Assembly (NCBI GenBank): GCA_019359045.1
Contig: JAHHIA010000014.1
Location: 62,001-126,000 of the forward strand
Length of the DNA: 64,000 bases
Origin: Scytolyngbya sp. HA4215-MV1
Lineage (GTDB): Bacteria; Cyanobacteriota; Cyanobacteriia; Leptolyngbyales; Leptolyngbyaceae
Direction: 5' to 3'
A model generated the notes under the pieces. The model made no database searches, was not told the DNA's origin, and saw only the letters and a list, made by a program, of their open reading frames with translations. Position numbers and translations under genes: made by a program. Positions 1 to 8,036 of this stretch are shown here, piece after piece. Each line of letters begins with the position of its first letter. Position 1 is the stretch's first letter.

Positions 1-2268
1 GATGAGGCGGCATTGGAACGTTGCTGGGCAAGTTTTGGTACGGGTTTTGAGGCGGCAGTTGAAGGCAGCCCCTATTTGTGGAATCGCAGTGTTAAGCGCG
101 GTGTAGAGCCAGAGGCGATTCCACAAATCAAAGGCAAGTACGCCCAGTTCAAGCAAGACGTTCTTGCTACCGTCACAGATAACCTCTACAAAAATGAGGA
201 AAAAGTTGTTGCTGAAATGGCACAGTTTGGCATCATTCCATCCCCCAAACTGCTCAGCCCCAAAGCGGCTAGCAAGTTAATGAAAGTAGACGTGGCTCCT
301 ACTGTAGGCAAATCTTCTCCAACCGAACGGTTGAAAGAACAGGCTCAACTGGCAAAAGTGGTGCAAAACCATAAACAGCATCTGGAAGAACTGAAGAAAT
401 GTCATGTTGGAATTGATAATCGTCAGTTCGATCCGGGCAACCCCACTGAGAGCTACCAGGATATCGTTCTCTATGAAGGGATGACCAGTTGGCAGTGGGT
501 TAAAAGTACTTGGGACAAAGTTACCGCTGAGATTGCCCTGATTTTTAATGCCTGGCCCGCGCTCTATGCAGCGGATACTCAGGGGACACTGGGATCTTTT
601 GCTAACCAGTCTTATGACAAAGTTGCGGATGCTGGGGGAGGGTTGCCTGCCGATCCACTGGGTGCCAACGACCAGGTTCAGTCCGGTCTGGGACAGGTTC
701 GGGAAACGCTCAATCGGGTCCTCGAAAATATTCAAAATGTGCGGGACAAGGTGGAAGGCGGCGGTGCCGATGCGCTTGACTTCGCCCCGGTTCATTCGGC
801 TATTTTCAGTGGGAGTGCTGGTTCGCGTAAATGGTCGCGGGCAATCTATTCACCCATCATGAGTGACGAGCGAGAGGTGAAAGATACCGCTGCGGCGGCA
901 GCTAAATTCGCGATCGATGCTGCCCTTTTCGTTGCGATGATTGCAGGAGTAGTTGGGACGATGGGTGGAGCGGCGATCGCAGTGGGAGTTGCCGCCGCAG
1001 GAGCACTGAAAGCAGATACACGAGCCAGTGAGCTAGCTGCTGCTCGCGGAGCCGCTGCCGGACAAGACAGCGAGTTGGTGACGAAAGAAGCGGTCACGGC
1101 TGCTGATGCTGAAGCATTTAGTAAAAAAATTGAATTGGGGATAGTGGCGCTGACCAGTGCCCTGGCGATCGGGGTGGAAGCCGCCGCAGCGGCAAAAGCG
1201 GCTAAGCCACCAACCCCGGGTGGGGCAGCGGCTGAAGAAGGTGCGGAGGGAGCTGCCGGACTGAGATCGCGTTTGAATCAACGCCAGAGCACTCCAGAAT
1301 CACCTACTCCAGCAGCAGAAGCCGCGGGAGCGGCAGGCAAAACTGCAGCTGCCGGAGCCATGAAATCGTGGGGAGGTATTCCGGTGGGGGCAAGACCCAA
1401 CTTAGTCGCTGAAGTGGTGAACAAACGCCTTGCTTCCGATGGAGTGCCTGAAATTGGGGCTAGCTTCGTCAAGGGCAAAGCAGGATTTTTTGATGCACCC
1501 AGTTGGTCGATGAAACTGCCAGAAGAATGGTTTGTTAAAGATGCAATTAGCGAACAAGAATTCTTTGACATGGTAGAGGTGTCTTACCACGAAGCTCGCC
1601 ATGCTCGTCAATGGTATAACGCTGCTCGTCTAAAAGCTGGGGAAGGCGGATTTGCCAATGCCGATGATTTGGCAAGTCATCTCGGAATCCGTAAGGACAT
1701 TGCGCAAAAAGCCTGGTCTGAACCAATGCCAAGTTCTGATCCACTGTATGCTCAAACTCAAGAAATTTATAACAACGTTTGGGGGGCTAACCGAGCTCAA
1801 CGAAATCAAATTCTGGATGAATGGAAGGCTTCCTGTGAGGATCTTGAGGCAAAAACTGATGCTTTGAAAGCTTTGAAAGACAAACCAAAAACAGATCCTG
1901 CGGTTCAACGCGCAGAAGCTGAGCTTACAACAGCCCAGCAACGGAACGATCGCGCAACACAAGCTTACCAAAACATGCCGGAAGAACGGGATGCTTACAC
2001 TCATGCACCGTGGAAACGGCAATGGGCAGAGTTTGGATTGCGGAACCGCGCTGCCGTACGTGCGGCTGAAACAAAGCTAGAGGCTGCCCAAACACGACTG
2101 AAGAATGCTCGTCAAGAACTAGCTAAGTATCAAGAAATTAAAGCATCCAGTGAAGCGATGCAAGAAGCGGATATCGCCCGTGCCATTGCTGAAGATGATG
2201 TTAAAAGGGCTGAGGCTGAGCTAGTGCGGGCAAAGAATTTTAGTGCAAAGGATGCTTGGGGTCCCTAA
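1..2268 (+). CDS. Large toxin-like protein with C-terminal HEARH zincin motif (5' partial)
   Basis: The reading frame is open from the first base, so the N-terminus lies outside the window; a TTG at 13 is only the first possible internal start. About 755 residues are visible. The middle (nt 880-1250) is very Ala/Gly-rich and hydrophobic, possibly membrane-inserting. A compact domain follows, with a HEARH motif (HExxH type, nt 1588-1602) in a Tyr/Trp-rich setting, which suggests a zinc metallopeptidase. The tail (nt 1800-2260) is a charged Ala/Glu/Arg coiled coil. The overall build (long helical body, hydrophobic middle, terminal enzyme domain) resembles polymorphic toxins and the cargo of extracellular contractile injection systems, and other eCIS-type cargo lies at 46.8-51.7 kb. 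The peptidase role is inferred from the motif; the substrate and the third zinc ligand are unknown. Confidence 0.72.
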   Translation, partial: DEAALERCWASFGTGFEAAVEGSPYLWNRSVKRGVEPEAIPQIKGKYAQFKQDVLATVTDNLYKNEEKVVAEMAQFGIIPSPKLLSPKAASKLMKVDVAPTVGKSSPTERLKEQAQLAKVVQNHKQHLEELKKCHVGIDNRQFDPGNPTESYQDIVLYEGMTSWQWVKSTWDKVTAEIALIFNAWPALYAADTQGTLGSFANQSYDKVADAGGGLPADPLGANDQVQSGLGQVRETLNRVLENIQNVRDKVEGGGADALDFAPVHSAIFSGSAGSRKWSRAIYSPIMSDEREVKDTAAAAAKFAIDAALFVAMIAGVVGTMGGAAIAVGVAAAGALKADTRASELAAARGAAAGQDSELVTKEAVTAADAEAFSKKIELGIVALTSALAIGVEAAAAAKAAKPPTPGGAAAEEGAEGAAGLRSRLNQRQSTPESPTPAAEAAGAAGKTAAAGAMKSWGGIPVGARPNLVAEVVNKRLASDGVPEIGASFVKGKAGFFDAPSWSMKLPEEWFVKDAISEQEFFDMVEVSYHEARHARQWYNAARLKAGEGGFANADDLASHLGIRKDIAQKAWSEPMPSSDPLYAQTQEIYNNVWGANRAQRNQILDEWKASCEDLEAKTDALKALKDKPKTDPAVQRAEAELTTAQQRNDRATQAYQNMPEERDAYTHAPWKRQWAEFGLRNRAAVRAAETKLEAAQTRLKNARQELAKYQEIKASSEAMQEADIARAIAEDDVKRAEAELVRAKNFSAKDAWGP

Positions 2269-2528
2269 ATTTAATAAACCTGAGGCACAAAGAAAAAACG
2301 ATATTTGGGTGAGATCGTAGCTCTCATAGGATGCGTCTCCAAAATCAATTGTCTCCTCAACCCAAGTCTGGCTTATGGGAGTGCACCCTCTCAAAGGTGA
2401 AGCGATCGCGAGAGTGGAGAAGTGCGATTGCCTTAAAAACCTGATGAATCATCCAAATTCGCCTCAGATTGACTTGGCGATCGTGCCTCGGCTATTCTCA
2501 GAGCGGAAGTGAGTGAATTGGATTTTGT
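2269..2528. other. Intergenic region, no gene seen
   Basis: This 260-bp stretch separates the toxin-like gene from the HEAT-repeat gene. It holds a GCGATCGC octamer near 2402. I see no convincing terminator, promoter or small gene. Confidence 0.5.
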
Positions 2529-4307
2529 ATGACCTCTCGACTGTGTGCAGTTGCTAGCCTGCTGACAATTCTGACGGTTGCCAGCCAATCCCTTGCAACG
2601 GCCCAACAGGCACCTGGTAACTTACTCCCGATCATTCCAGCCTCAACGATCCCATCCGCGCAGGTCCGTCCTCGCCGCAATCCATCGGTGTCTGCTCCAT
2701 CGCTGAGGTTGAATGGACCCAATCCGCCTGCTCTTGCCCGACCGATCGTGGTTGCAGATCTGGTGGAACAACTCCGGGTTGCCCATACCGGACAGCGCCA
2801 GAATATCATCCAACAACTGAGTTACACCCAACAACCGGTCGTGCCTGCCTTAGTCAAAGCATTGGATGATCCCGATCCACTGGTCAAAAGCGGTGTCGCA
2901 GAAGTTCTGGGCAACCGGATAGAAGATGCCGTGCCAGCCATTCCGGGCTTGATTGCAATGATGAGCGACTTGCGACGAGCGATCGTGCCCACATCGAGCG
3001 TCTTTTTGTCACCTCCCATCTTGCCAATTAGCCTATACAGCACGGAACGGCGTAGCCCACCCACGCCTCCCCAAAACCCTGAAAACTTACTGCGGATTAC
3101 CGCGATCGTGGCGCTGGGAAAAATTGGGTTGCCAGCTAGAACTGCTGCCACCCCGCCGCTCACCCAGGCTTTGCAAGACCCTGATCCTTGGGTCAGGCTC
3201 AGTGCCACCTGGGCACTGGCAGAAATCGGCGCGTCGGTATCTCTACTGCCTCACTGGCTAGAAGCGCTCCAGTCCCCCGATCCAGAATTGCGACAAAGCG
3301 CTGCCGAAGTTTTTCTGGATTCCCGCTCCCTTTTACGGAAAGCCTTTGGTAGTGAAGCTGACGACAACACCACCGCTCCCCTAGTAATTGCTCTGAACGA
3401 TGAGAATTTTACCGTACGGAATGCTGCTGCACAGGCATTGGAACTGCAAGGACCCAGAGCATTATCGGGATTGATCCAAGCACTCAAAGCGCCAGAACCA
3501 GGGGTGCGTCTGAAAGCTGCTGAATTGGTTGGTAATTTGGCAGGCGCAGCTCAGTCTGCGGTGCCAGTTCTGCTGCCCCTCTTGGTAGATATGGGGCGTT
3601 ATGTGCCACCCTCTACCAATCAATACGACACATTCCCGATTTTATCCGCTCCCTTGGCATTTTCAGGGAACTATCCATATCCTGCTCCTCCTGATAATCC
3701 TGAGCAACTGGTGCGGGTGAACGCCGCCATTGCTTTAGGTAGGGTGGGCGATCGCAGGGCGATTCCTGCCCTCACTGCTGCCCTGCAAGATGACAGCCCC
3801 TGGATGCAACTGGCAACGGGATGGGCGTTGCTCCGTTTGGGAGAGAATCGGGGCTTGCCTGTCGTGGGTCGCCTGGTACAGCACTCCAATCCATCGGTAC
3901 AGAGAGCCGCACTGGATCAGTTAAAAGCCTATGGTTCGCCAGCTGCGCCTTACTTGTTGCCCTATTACAAAGCGCAATTGGAGTCTACTGATGATAACCA
4001 GCGCAATGATGCAATCATCCAAGTCGGACACTTGGGAACTGCCGCTTTGAACCTGGTGCCCAGGCTGCGAATTTTTCTCACTAGCAACCAAAAACACTCT
4101 TCAGGCTATGCAGCGACTGTTTTGGGACAAATTGCCCAGGATACCGCGATCGCCTGGAGTAATGGCAGTCTGCCAGCCAATCAACATCGACAGGCGATCG
4201 CAGAGTTTACCAAGGTGCTGAATCTGATGCAGGCACCCAATGCCCGGTTTAACCGCGAGCCAGTGAATCGGGTTCGCAGTGCCCTGGTAATGCTGCAACG
4301 CTCCTGA
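2529..4307 (+). CDS. Secreted HEAT-repeat protein
   Basis: The protein has 592 residues. A signal-peptide-like N-terminus (residues 1-26, hydrophobic core, ending near ATAQQ) suggests export. The rest is built from about ten HEAT-like (PBS-lyase-type) helical repeats with recurring patterns such as ALxDPDPxVRxxAAxAL, for example around residues 105-150, 205-245, 290-335, 395-440 and 440-480. Two Pro-rich linkers interrupt the repeats (near 155-180 and 355-385). HEAT repeats form superhelical protein-binding scaffolds. The lyase-specific features of phycobilin lyases are not evident, and the export signal argues for an envelope or periplasmic scaffold. Partner unknown. Confidence 0.85.
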   Translation: MTSRLCAVASLLTILTVASQSLATAQQAPGNLLPIIPASTIPSAQVRPRRNPSVSAPSLRLNGPNPPALARPIVVADLVEQLRVAHTGQRQNIIQQLSYTQQPVVPALVKALDDPDPLVKSGVAEVLGNRIEDAVPAIPGLIAMMSDLRRAIVPTSSVFLSPPILPISLYSTERRSPPTPPQNPENLLRITAIVALGKIGLPARTAATPPLTQALQDPDPWVRLSATWALAEIGASVSLLPHWLEALQSPDPELRQSAAEVFLDSRSLLRKAFGSEADDNTTAPLVIALNDENFTVRNAAAQALELQGPRALSGLIQALKAPEPGVRLKAAELVGNLAGAAQSAVPVLLPLLVDMGRYVPPSTNQYDTFPILSAPLAFSGNYPYPAPPDNPEQLVRVNAAIALGRVGDRRAIPALTAALQDDSPWMQLATGWALLRLGENRGLPVVGRLVQHSNPSVQRAALDQLKAYGSPAAPYLLPYYKAQLESTDDNQRNDAIIQVGHLGTAALNLVPRLRIFLTSNQKHSSGYAATVLGQIAQDTAIAWSNGSLPANQHRQAIAEFTKVLNLMQAPNARFNREPVNRVRSALVMLQRS

Positions 4308-4362
4308 ATACACTCGACTGACTGGCTGCCTATCCCAATGCCTGGAAAAACACGCCCAAGCA

Positions 4363-4650
4363 TCACTTTGACCAGAAAAGGTTTGCCAGGTCAACTTCTA
4401 GTTCTGGAAACGCTAGTGGATAGACCAAGTCGATCGTGGTCAGGGTCACGTCAGACTGATCGCCAGCATCACCCTGATACCTCAAAATATAGGCTTGATG
4501 TATGTTGACATCTAAATTCAGTTTTATGCCCCATAAAATAGGGCAGCACATTAACACTCGCACCAGTATCGAGAAAAGCGGATGCTGGGGCAGAAACTTG
4601 TTGGTTGAGCAGGAAAATGGCAAATAGGGGCAAAAACTGGCTTTACCTAA
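4363..4650 (-). pseudogene. Remnant of a retropepsin-like (clan AA) aspartic protease
   Basis: On the minus strand one frame reads NQQVSAPASAFLDTGASV followed by NVLPYF, which contains the DTGAS active-site motif of clan AA proteases. The NQQVS.PA lead-in is typical of small cyanobacterial proteins of this type. The segment that should separate NQQVSxPA from DTGA is missing, and downstream sense continues only in another frame (ending near 4363), so the gene appears deleted and frameshifted. It lies just downstream of another decayed small gene (4688-4903) that usually accompanies it. Exact limits are uncertain. Confidence 0.5.
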
Positions 4651-4687
4651 TGCTGGATCGCCCGCAAGAAATGGATACCGCTCGGCG

Positions 4688-4903
4688 TTACACATGGTCT
4701 GGAGCTTTAGCAGCCTGTCCCACTTTTAGCATCGTATCCGCAGCCTCATCCGCACCATAGGGAGACCATACTGGATAAGCTTATTCAGGTTTAATTAGAT
4801 CTGTTTCCTGCTGGGCTAGTTCTGAGATCAAAAGCTGCATGATGTATAAATTGTCTGAACGACTCAGCCTTCTCAATGTCGAGATCAGGTCTGATGAAAT
4901 CAT
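4688..4903 (-). pseudogene. Small cyanobacterial ORF broken by one in-frame stop
   Basis: The minus strand from the ATG at 4903 encodes a 71-residue product that begins MISSDLISTLRRLSRSDNLY and continues with the familiar MQLLISELAQQE pattern. A TAA at 4781-4783 (codon 41) interrupts it. The frame then carries on intact with AYPVWSPYGADEAADTMLKV and a normal stop at 4688-4690. I recognise this as a common short cyanobacterial protein of unknown function, usually encoded directly before a clan AA aspartic protease, as the order here suggests. A single Gln-to-stop type change fits, so decay is recent; sequencing error cannot be excluded. Confidence 0.65.
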
Positions 4904-4936
4904 GCAAAACACTCCAGTTGAATTGAGTTTGCCCTT

Positions 4937-5653
4937 CTATTCTAGAGATTTCTTCAATTTTATAATCTCTTCAAAACTTAATGGAGGGGAACGCCGATGA
5001 ATCATGGCATGGCAATTTGGACAGACAGGGCGTAAATCTTTAACAGGATCAACTTCGTATTCCTCTCCAATCTCTGAAATAGGGCATAGATGATGTACAT
5101 GAATAAATCCTTTGCCCAATTGACCAAAAGTTTCACCAAAATTGAAATTGCAAACTGAACAATTTAATCCGTAATAGTCAATACATTTTTGTCGTGCTCT
5201 AGGATCTCGCTCATAGGCGTTGACCGTTACTTGACGTACTGCCCCTTCACGGAAGACCTCTGTTGAATCTACTTCGTCTGGGAAAAGACTGACAGTATTC
5301 CTCTCAATCCATCCCAATACTTGCAGAGCTTGTGAAACCTCAGGTCTTAAAATCCAGTGCCACTCCCCCTCGCGTTTCTCAAACGTAACCAGCGTGCCTA
5401 ACTTCTCCAGTTCTGGATTGTAATTCAACTTCTCACTAACCCAACGAGCTAAACGCCCATACATCATGTTTGCTGTTGCATGGTGACTGTAACCCATCGC
5501 TTGAGCAAGTTGCTTCGCAGTTATTGTTTGTTCATGAGCATGGTAGTGAATCTGAAGTATTTGAAGATGGTCATCTTTCAACTTACCTATTGCCTGAAAA
5601 GCAGCTACATATTGCTGAAAATCCGGAGGATTCGATGAAGCTATGGTCGGCAT
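4937..5653 (-). CDS. HNH endonuclease (McrA-like)
   Basis: The protein has 238 residues. The C-terminal third is an HNH nuclease domain: CSVC near residues 165-168, VHHLCPI around 190, then the second pair CPNCHAMIH around 213-221. The two CxxC pairs bind structural zinc and the HH...H residues form the beta-beta-alpha metal catalytic site. The N-terminal part (about 1-85) is helical and resembles a winged-helix or substrate-recognition domain, with a 'TAKQLAQAMGYS' helix-turn-helix-like stretch. The family cuts DNA, often modified DNA. It stands alone and no methylase is adjacent, so it may be a stand-alone modification-dependent enzyme. ATG start at 5653. Confidence 0.85.
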   Translation of the reverse strand: MPTIASSNPPDFQQYVAAFQAIGKLKDDHLQILQIHYHAHEQTITAKQLAQAMGYSHHATANMMYGRLARWVSEKLNYNPELEKLGTLVTFEKREGEWHWILRPEVSQALQVLGWIERNTVSLFPDEVDSTEVFREGAVRQVTVNAYERDPRARQKCIDYYGLNCSVCNFNFGETFGQLGKGFIHVHHLCPISEIGEEYEVDPVKDLRPVCPNCHAMIHRRSPPLSFEEIIKLKKSLE

Positions 5654-5723
5654 TCTTCAGCCCTAATATCCTGCTACTCGAAAATAACTTGGAAGCACTG
5701 CCCTGGCAGAAAAACTCAGCAAC

Positions 5724-6215
5724 CTAACAATCTGTTCGGTGTTCAGTAATTACCATCAAGCTTTTGAGCGTGCCATCAGGATGAAAACCCTGGGAAGTGC
5801 GGACACAATAGTCGGGACGCACCAGATTAATGGTTTCCAAGCCAATCAGTGCCCCTGAAGTTTTGTCCTGTACTTTGAAGAGAACCAGATTTTCCCCATG
5901 CTCTTCGGCGATCGAGTGAAAATTGGCGAAAGACGCATCACTGCCCGTAATCTCTATCACCCCTCTCGCCACGGCAATGCCAACAAAGTGATGCGTCACG
6001 GTTGTTCCATCGGCGTAATGGTAAGTATTGGCTTGCACCCATTGATTATCCACAATCCTTTTGGTCAGGGTTGCGGTAAATCGAGCTATTTCCTGTCCGT
6101 TGGCATCCAGGCGTAACCAATTGCCTTGCCAAACTCCTACATGCTTCGGAAAAACCTGAAAATCCAGGATGTTGAGTTCGGGATTTAAGACGAGATCTTG
6201 ACCCAGATTCTCCAT
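5724..6215 (-). CDS. DUF3598-like lipocalin-fold protein
   Basis: The protein has 163 residues from the ATG at 6215. That start is chosen because GGAG lies about 9 nt before it; in-frame alternatives are an ATG at 6230 and a TTG at 6272. The sequence is rich in beta-strand-like stretches with an N-terminal 'HVGVWQGNWLRLDANGQ' pattern (residues about 24-40). That pattern resembles cyanobacterial DUF3598 proteins, which have a lipocalin-like barrel and relate to bilin lyases or small-ligand binders. No signal peptide or membrane segment is seen. Function unknown; family assignment tentative. Confidence 0.6.
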   Translation of the reverse strand: MENLGQDLVLNPELNILDFQVFPKHVGVWQGNWLRLDANGQEIARFTATLTKRIVDNQWVQANTYHYADGTTVTHHFVGIAVARGVIEITGSDASFANFHSIAEEHGENLVLFKVQDKTSGALIGLETINLVRPDYCVRTSQGFHPDGTLKSLMVITEHRTDC

Positions 6216-6356
6216 ACGTTCACACTCCATGTAAATCACCCAACCGAGATGTCCCGCTGAAATCGGTAACAACCTGCTAGAACATACCCTACCGCTTTCA
6301 GACTGGGATGGAAAAGTTTAGTTGCGGATTGTCCGAAATGCTGCCTGTAGTATTTG

Positions 6357-6366
6357 TAGTATAAAA
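6357..6366 (+). promoter_or_regulatory. Possible -10 region for the kptA leader RNA
   Basis: TAGTATAAAA at 6357-6366 contains a TATAAA hexamer (6360-6365). It would place a transcription start near 6371-6375, exactly where the first hairpin of the structured leader begins. No good -35 hexamer is visible at the usual distance, so this is suggestive only. Confidence 0.3.
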
Positions 6367-6375
6367 TGGGTAATC

Positions 6376-6632
6376 ATCCATTCTTGCGTGCCCAAATGGA
6401 TAGAGCCTACATACTAAGTACGAGAGGAAGCGTAACACTGCCATGCAGTGGGTGCTTGCGATCGGGGAGGGCGAAGAACTTGGGAGGTCGGCTTAAAAGT
6501 AGCCATCCTTGAAAGAGTGTGTAGTAACTCACCAGCGGAGTTCCCTGAAGTGCGGAGAAAGCGCAATGCTCTATTAACTTGCACGCAGGAGCGTCAGGGT
6601 GCTGAGCCACGCAAGACAGAAAGGGAGGAGCA
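6376..6632 (+). ncRNA. Structured leader RNA mimicking 23S sarcin-ricin loop and GTPase-associated centre
   Basis: AGTACGAGAGGA at 6417-6428 is identical to the universally conserved sarcin-ricin loop (SRL) of large rRNA. The 52 nt at 6484-6535 align without gaps to the E. coli 23S GTPase-associated centre (GAC, about 1057-1108, recalled from memory) at roughly 75% identity. The basal helix keeps pairing through compensatory changes (C-G to U-A, A-U to G-C), and a H44-like hairpin GAGU/ACUC is retained. Other pairings: hairpin 6376-6382/6395-6401, whose loop (6383-6390) is perfectly complementary to 6608-6615, making a pseudoknot; 6543-6548/6594-6599; 6551-6554/6562-6565; CACTG/CAGTG at 6436-6440/6446-6450. 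In 23S rRNA the GAC precedes the SRL; here the order is reversed, so this is not a simple rRNA fragment. It ends 17 nt before the kptA start codon, next to its ribosome binding site. Confidence 0.7.
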
Positions 6633-7178
6633 ATGGAACAAAATCGACTAGTCAAAATCAGCAAATATCTCAGCAAGCATTTGCGTCATGCGCCCGATCG
6701 TCTGGGGCTTGTCCTGGCTCCGGGGGGATGGGTGAGTGTGGATGCGTTGCTCTCTGCTTGTGCAGCATCGCAATTTCCCATTACCTCTGCCGAGCTAGAA
6801 GCGGTTGTCGCTGCCAGTGATAAACAGCGTTTCTCCTTTGACAAAACCCATACCCGCATTCGTGCCAATCAGGGACATAGTGTTGCTGTCGATCTGCAAC
6901 TGGAACCCCAAATCCCCCCCGATGTGCTGTATCACGGCACAGGAGAGAAGTCAGTGCCCGCTATTTTACAAGCAGGCTTGCTCAAAATGTCACGCCACCA
7001 TGTGCATTTGTCCAGCGATCGGGAAACGGCTCGCAAGGTTGGAATGCGGCATGGTCGTCCGATAATTTTGCTAGTGGATACAGTGGCGATGCAACAAGCT
7101 GGATTTACCTTCTACTGCTCGGATAATGGAGTTTGGTTAGTAGATACAGTGCCACCGCACTATTTGAAAGCAGAGTGA
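6633..7178 (+). CDS. kptA: RNA 2'-phosphotransferase, Tpt1/KptA family
   Basis: The protein has 181 residues. Family enzymes move an internal RNA 2'-phosphate to NAD+, releasing nicotinamide and ADP-ribose cyclic phosphate; some also ADP-ribosylate 5'-phosphate RNA ends. Signatures present: ISKYLSKHLRHAP near residues 9-21 (the conserved Arg18-His19 pair), LYHGT near 103-107, and KMSRHHVHLS near 121-130 with the conserved Arg-x-His-Val-His-Leu-Ser. Length is normal for the bacterial family. AAGGGAGGAG immediately before the ATG is a strong ribosome binding site and abuts the 3' end of the pseudoknotted leader, so folding of that RNA could control translation. It is followed after 6 nt by the GNAT gene. 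Bacterial substrates are generally unknown. Confidence 0.93.
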   Translation: MEQNRLVKISKYLSKHLRHAPDRLGLVLAPGGWVSVDALLSACAASQFPITSAELEAVVAASDKQRFSFDKTHTRIRANQGHSVAVDLQLEPQIPPDVLYHGTGEKSVPAILQAGLLKMSRHHVHLSSDRETARKVGMRHGRPIILLVDTVAMQQAGFTFYCSDNGVWLVDTVPPHYLKAE

Positions 7179-7184
7179 TACAGG

Positions 7185-8036
7185 ATGCAATTACGCCGAT
7201 TTGACCATGTTCAGGATTTTTGGCAGACCAGCCAGGATTATTTGCGATCGCATTTAGCAGAACATAATCTGTTGATTGGGATTGTGCAGACTTTGTTGCA
7301 TGACCCTTCTCACTATTCGCAACCGCCGTATCTGGCGATCGTCGAAGATCAGGGCACCCTGCTGGCGGTTGCCATCCGCACGAGTCCTTACAAATTGGTG
7401 CTCTCTAAGGTGCAGGATTTGGCAGCACTGAAGTTGATTGGGCAGGATTTGCAGCAACAGGCAGATCAAATTCCTGGAGTGGGGGGACTGGTTGCAGAAG
7501 TGGCAGCTTTTTTGCCCATCTGGCAAGGGCTGACTGGTCAAGTCTATCGCCGCGTGATGGAAATGAGAATTCATCAATTGATGCAGGTCGAGCCTGTCGC
7601 CATTGCCCAGGGGCATCTGAGATTGGCAACAGCAGCCGATCGTCCCTTGTTGCTGGACTGGTTCACTGACTTTGCTGCGGAAATCGGTGAAGTGGTGAGT
7701 GAGGGTGCGGAGCAAATGGTAGAGGGTGGCTTGAAGCGTCAAAGTATTTATGTATGGGACGAGGGAGGGGCAGTTTGTTTTGCCTGCGGTAGTCCATCGT
7801 TACCGATGGCGGCGCGGATTGGTCCGGTCTATACACCGCCAGAATATCGCCGCAGAGGCTATGCCACGGCTTGTGTGGCTGCCCTCAGTCAACGCTTACT
7901 CGACCAAGGGTGCCACAGTTGTTTTTTGTTTACCAATTCCGCTAACCCAACATCGAATCGAATTTACCAGGCGATCGGCTATCGTCCGGTTTGTGGCTGG
8001 CATGACTACGCATTTATGGCTCAGGAGACTCCATGA
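7185..8036 (+). CDS. GNAT-family N-acetyltransferase
   Basis: The protein has 283 residues. The C-terminal half carries the GNAT acetyl-CoA-binding pattern: 'IGPVYTPPEYRRRGYATACV' (about residues 211-230, the R/Q-x-x-G-x-A loop) followed by 'FTNSANPTSNRIYQAIGY' near 249-266. The N-terminal 120 residues look like a degenerate second GNAT-type domain, which is common in proteins of this length. It starts 6 nt after the kptA stop and its stop codon overlaps the next start by 4 nt (ATGA), so translation is coupled within the operon. Substrate unknown. By analogy with acetyltransferase toxins and tRNA or ribosomal-protein acetylases, it could act on the translation machinery, but nothing in the sequence proves that. 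Confidence 0.85.
   Translation: MQLRRFDHVQDFWQTSQDYLRSHLAEHNLLIGIVQTLLHDPSHYSQPPYLAIVEDQGTLLAVAIRTSPYKLVLSKVQDLAALKLIGQDLQQQADQIPGVGGLVAEVAAFLPIWQGLTGQVYRRVMEMRIHQLMQVEPVAIAQGHLRLATAADRPLLLDWFTDFAAEIGEVVSEGAEQMVEGGLKRQSIYVWDEGGAVCFACGSPSLPMAARIGPVYTPPEYRRRGYATACVAALSQRLLDQGCHSCFLFTNSANPTSNRIYQAIGYRPVCGWHDYAFMAQETP

Noticed and set aside
6376-6632. Plain 23S rRNA pseudogene
   Set aside because: Only two short functional-centre segments match, their order is reversed, the surroundings do not resemble rRNA, and helices are kept by compensatory changes.
6376-6632. Group II intron, RNase P RNA or tmRNA
   Set aside because: I looked for domain V, the RNase P core and tmRNA ends and found none.
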